This document shows positions 5,103 to 6,172 of a DNA stretch of 6,172 nt, one piece after another. A program made the translations under genes and the position numbers. Positions within the stretch are counted from its first letter, which is position 1, and the number at the start of each line of letters is the position of its first letter. The notes under the pieces were generated by a model that was not told where the DNA came from, made no database searches, and was given only the letters and a program-made list of their open reading frames with translations. Source of the DNA: Clostridia bacterium (GTDB taxonomy: Bacteria; Bacillota; Clostridia; Oscillospirales; CAG-272); contig JAGAUC010000198.1 in NCBI GenBank assembly GCA_017621015.1, positions 1-6,172 of the forward strand. Reading direction: 5' to 3'.

Positions 5103-6110
5103 ATGAACAACCAGCTTGGGATCGACGTGGGAACCGCAAACACGCGCATCTGCGCCAAGGGCGAGGGCATTTTGCTCCGCGCGCCCTCGGTCATTGCGGT
5201 GCGTAGGGAGTCGCACGCCATTCTCTCGGCAGGGCTTGAAGCCAAACGAATGATCGGACGTACGCCCCACTCGGTTTTGGCCGAGAAGCCGGTTCGCGGC
5301 GGCACGGTGGCCGACATTGAGCTGGCCGCGCTCATGCTGGGCGATTTTTTTGGCCGCCTGGGTGCGACCTCGGTGTTCCGCCGTCCGACCGTGACTGCCT
5401 GCATCCCCTGCGGCGCGGGCGAAAATGCCAAGCGCGCCCTTGAGGACGCTTGCTTTGAGGCCGGCGCGGGCAACGTGGCGCTGGTGGAAAAGCCAATGGC
5501 GGCGGCCATTGGCGCAGGTATCCGCGTGGCCAGCACCTTGGGCGGCGTGCTTGTAGACATCGGCGCGGGCACGACAAGCGTGGCGGTCATCAGCCACGAT
5601 GGTATTGTGGTTTCGGGCATCTCGCGCAAGGCGGGCGACGCCTTCACCGAGGCCATCATTGAATATCTGGCCAAGGAGCACTTTATCCTGGTGGGCGAGA
5701 GCACCGCTGAGAAGGTCAAGCACAGCATCGGCTCGCTGTCTGACACGCCCGACACGCGCAAGCTGGAGATCACGGGCAAGAGCGCCAAAATGGGCGGTGC
5801 CTGCCGCGTTTACGTGTCGGCCGCTATGCTCCGCGAGGCACTGATCGAGCCGGCCAACATCCTCATCAATACCATTCGCAAGGCGCTGGAGGAAACGCCG
5901 CCCGAGCTGTCCTCGGATATCACCAAATACGGCCTTTTGCTCAGCGGCGGCGGCTCTCTGCTGCACGGCCTGCCTGAATACATTGCCTCCACGCTCGGCG
6001 TGCGCACCTCGCTCTCCGCGCACCCGCGCGATGACGTCTGCCTCGGCCTTGCCGCCATCCTGGACGGCGGCCCCGAAATGTCTCGCTACATCGTCTACCG
6101 CCCCAGATAA
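5103..6110 (+). CDS. Divergent MreB-family actin-like protein (rod-shape determining family)
   Basis: The 335-aa length fits MreB/Mbl proteins, ATP-dependent actin homologues that form membrane-bound filaments guiding wall synthesis. Landmarks appear in order: phosphate-1 loop GIDVGTANT (6-14), APSVIAV (27-33), AKRMIGRTP (47-55), GGTVADIE (66-73), VEKPMAAAIGAG (128-139), phosphate-2 loop VDIGAGTTSVAVIS (151-164), GESTAEKVKHSIGS (198-211), PPELSSDI (266-273) and the adenosine motif LLSGGGSLLHGL (279-290). Departures from usual MreB are marked. The second Glu of EEPMAAAIG (catalytic E131 of T. maritima MreB) is Lys130; the Thr partner is kept as T157. GGGTTE is GAGTTS, IGGD is KAGD, and DPLTCVA is HPRDDVC. 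It is therefore probably a specialised paralogue rather than the main MreB, and no mreC or mreD follows. No transmembrane segment is visible. It stands alone, divergent from the ZapA-like operon. Confidence 0.93.
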   Translation: MNNQLGIDVGTANTRICAKGEGILLRAPSVIAVRRESHAILSAGLEAKRMIGRTPHSVLAEKPVRGGTVADIELAALMLGDFFGRLGATSVFRRPTVTACIPCGAGENAKRALEDACFEAGAGNVALVEKPMAAAIGAGIRVASTLGGVLVDIGAGTTSVAVISHDGIVVSGISRKAGDAFTEAIIEYLAKEHFILVGESTAEKVKHSIGSLSDTPDTRKLEITGKSAKMGGACRVYVSAAMLREALIEPANILINTIRKALEETPPELSSDITKYGLLLSGGGSLLHGLPEYIASTLGVRTSLSAHPRDDVCLGLAAILDGGPEMSRYIVYRPR

Positions 6111-6128
6111 ACAAATTTGGATTGGTCG

Positions 6129-6150
6129 GTGGGGGAACGTGTGGGGGAAC
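6129..6150 (+). repeat. Two direct copies of GTGGGGGAAC
   Basis: The 10-mer GTGGGGGAAC occurs at 6129-6138 and again at 6141-6150, with GT between. The second copy is part of the left arm of the hairpin that follows, so the right arm could in principle pair with either copy. Confidence 0.75.
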
Positions 6151-6172
6151 TTTTGAAAAAGTTCCCCCACAC
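6139..6172 (+). terminator. Large perfect hairpin after the MreB-like gene, cut by the window end
   Basis: Left arm GTGTGGGGGAACTTTT (6139-6154) and right arm AAAAGTTCCCCCACAC (6157-6172) are perfect 16-bp inverted repeats around GA. The position 28 nt after the stop codon suggests a terminator or transcript-stabilising hairpin. No T-run is visible after the right arm because the window stops there; the symmetry may extend further, so a dispersed intergenic repeat is an alternative. Confidence 0.6.

Noticed and set aside
4989..6170. 393-aa minus-strand open frame opposite the MreB-like gene
   Set aside because: The plus strand encodes MreB nucleotide-binding motifs in order. The reverse frame is His/Arg/Ala-rich and runs through the AT-rich promoter region.

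Overview
The window looks like chromosomal DNA from a Clostridia-type Firmicute (Bacillota), most likely an uncultured gut relative of the Oscillospiraceae/Christensenellales. This rests on four things: GC-rich coding sequence next to a very AT-rich intergenic region, consensus SigA-type promoter boxes, strong AGGAGG-type ribosome binding sites, and a ZapA-like gene directly followed by a large U32 'peptidase'. The lineage is inferred; there is no rRNA or other phylogenetic marker here.

Layout. Two divergent units leave a ~200 bp AT-rich region (4902-5102). Leftward (minus strand) runs a tight three-gene operon: a 698-aa protein with an N-terminal ZapA-like FtsZ-ring domain and an extraordinary ~470-residue heptad-repeat rod; a 662-aa U32 family protein of the RlhA/YdcP type (iron-sulfur, RNA hydroxylation in E. 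coli); and a 248-aa single-pass membrane protein of unknown function. The first two genes overlap by 8 nt (ATGTGTGA), the next gap is 11 nt, and the operon ends in an intrinsic terminator at 35-67. Rightward (plus strand) is one gene for a divergent MreB-family actin-like protein, followed by a large hairpin cut off by the window end.

How the genes may work together. ZapA proteins bundle FtsZ filaments at the division site and MreB proteins organise wall synthesis along the cell body, so the divergent pair puts a division gene and an elongation-type gene on one control region. The best promoters of the two units face each other, with predicted start sites only a few bases apart, so RNA polymerase binding may be mutually exclusive.

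Most notable points: (i) the giant ZapA-like protein, whose repeat modules are spaced in exact multiples of seven residues (49, 91, 84, 42) and are also similar at DNA level; (ii) the MreB-like protein has Lys where MreB proteins carry the catalytic Glu of the EEPMAAAIG motif, with several other nucleotide-site changes, so it may bind ATP but hydrolyse it poorly; (iii) helically phased T-tracts and a small hairpin/U-tract in the leader of the MreB-like gene. No tRNA, rRNA, CRISPR array, insertion sequence or phage gene was seen. The coding strands are intact, with no evident frameshift.
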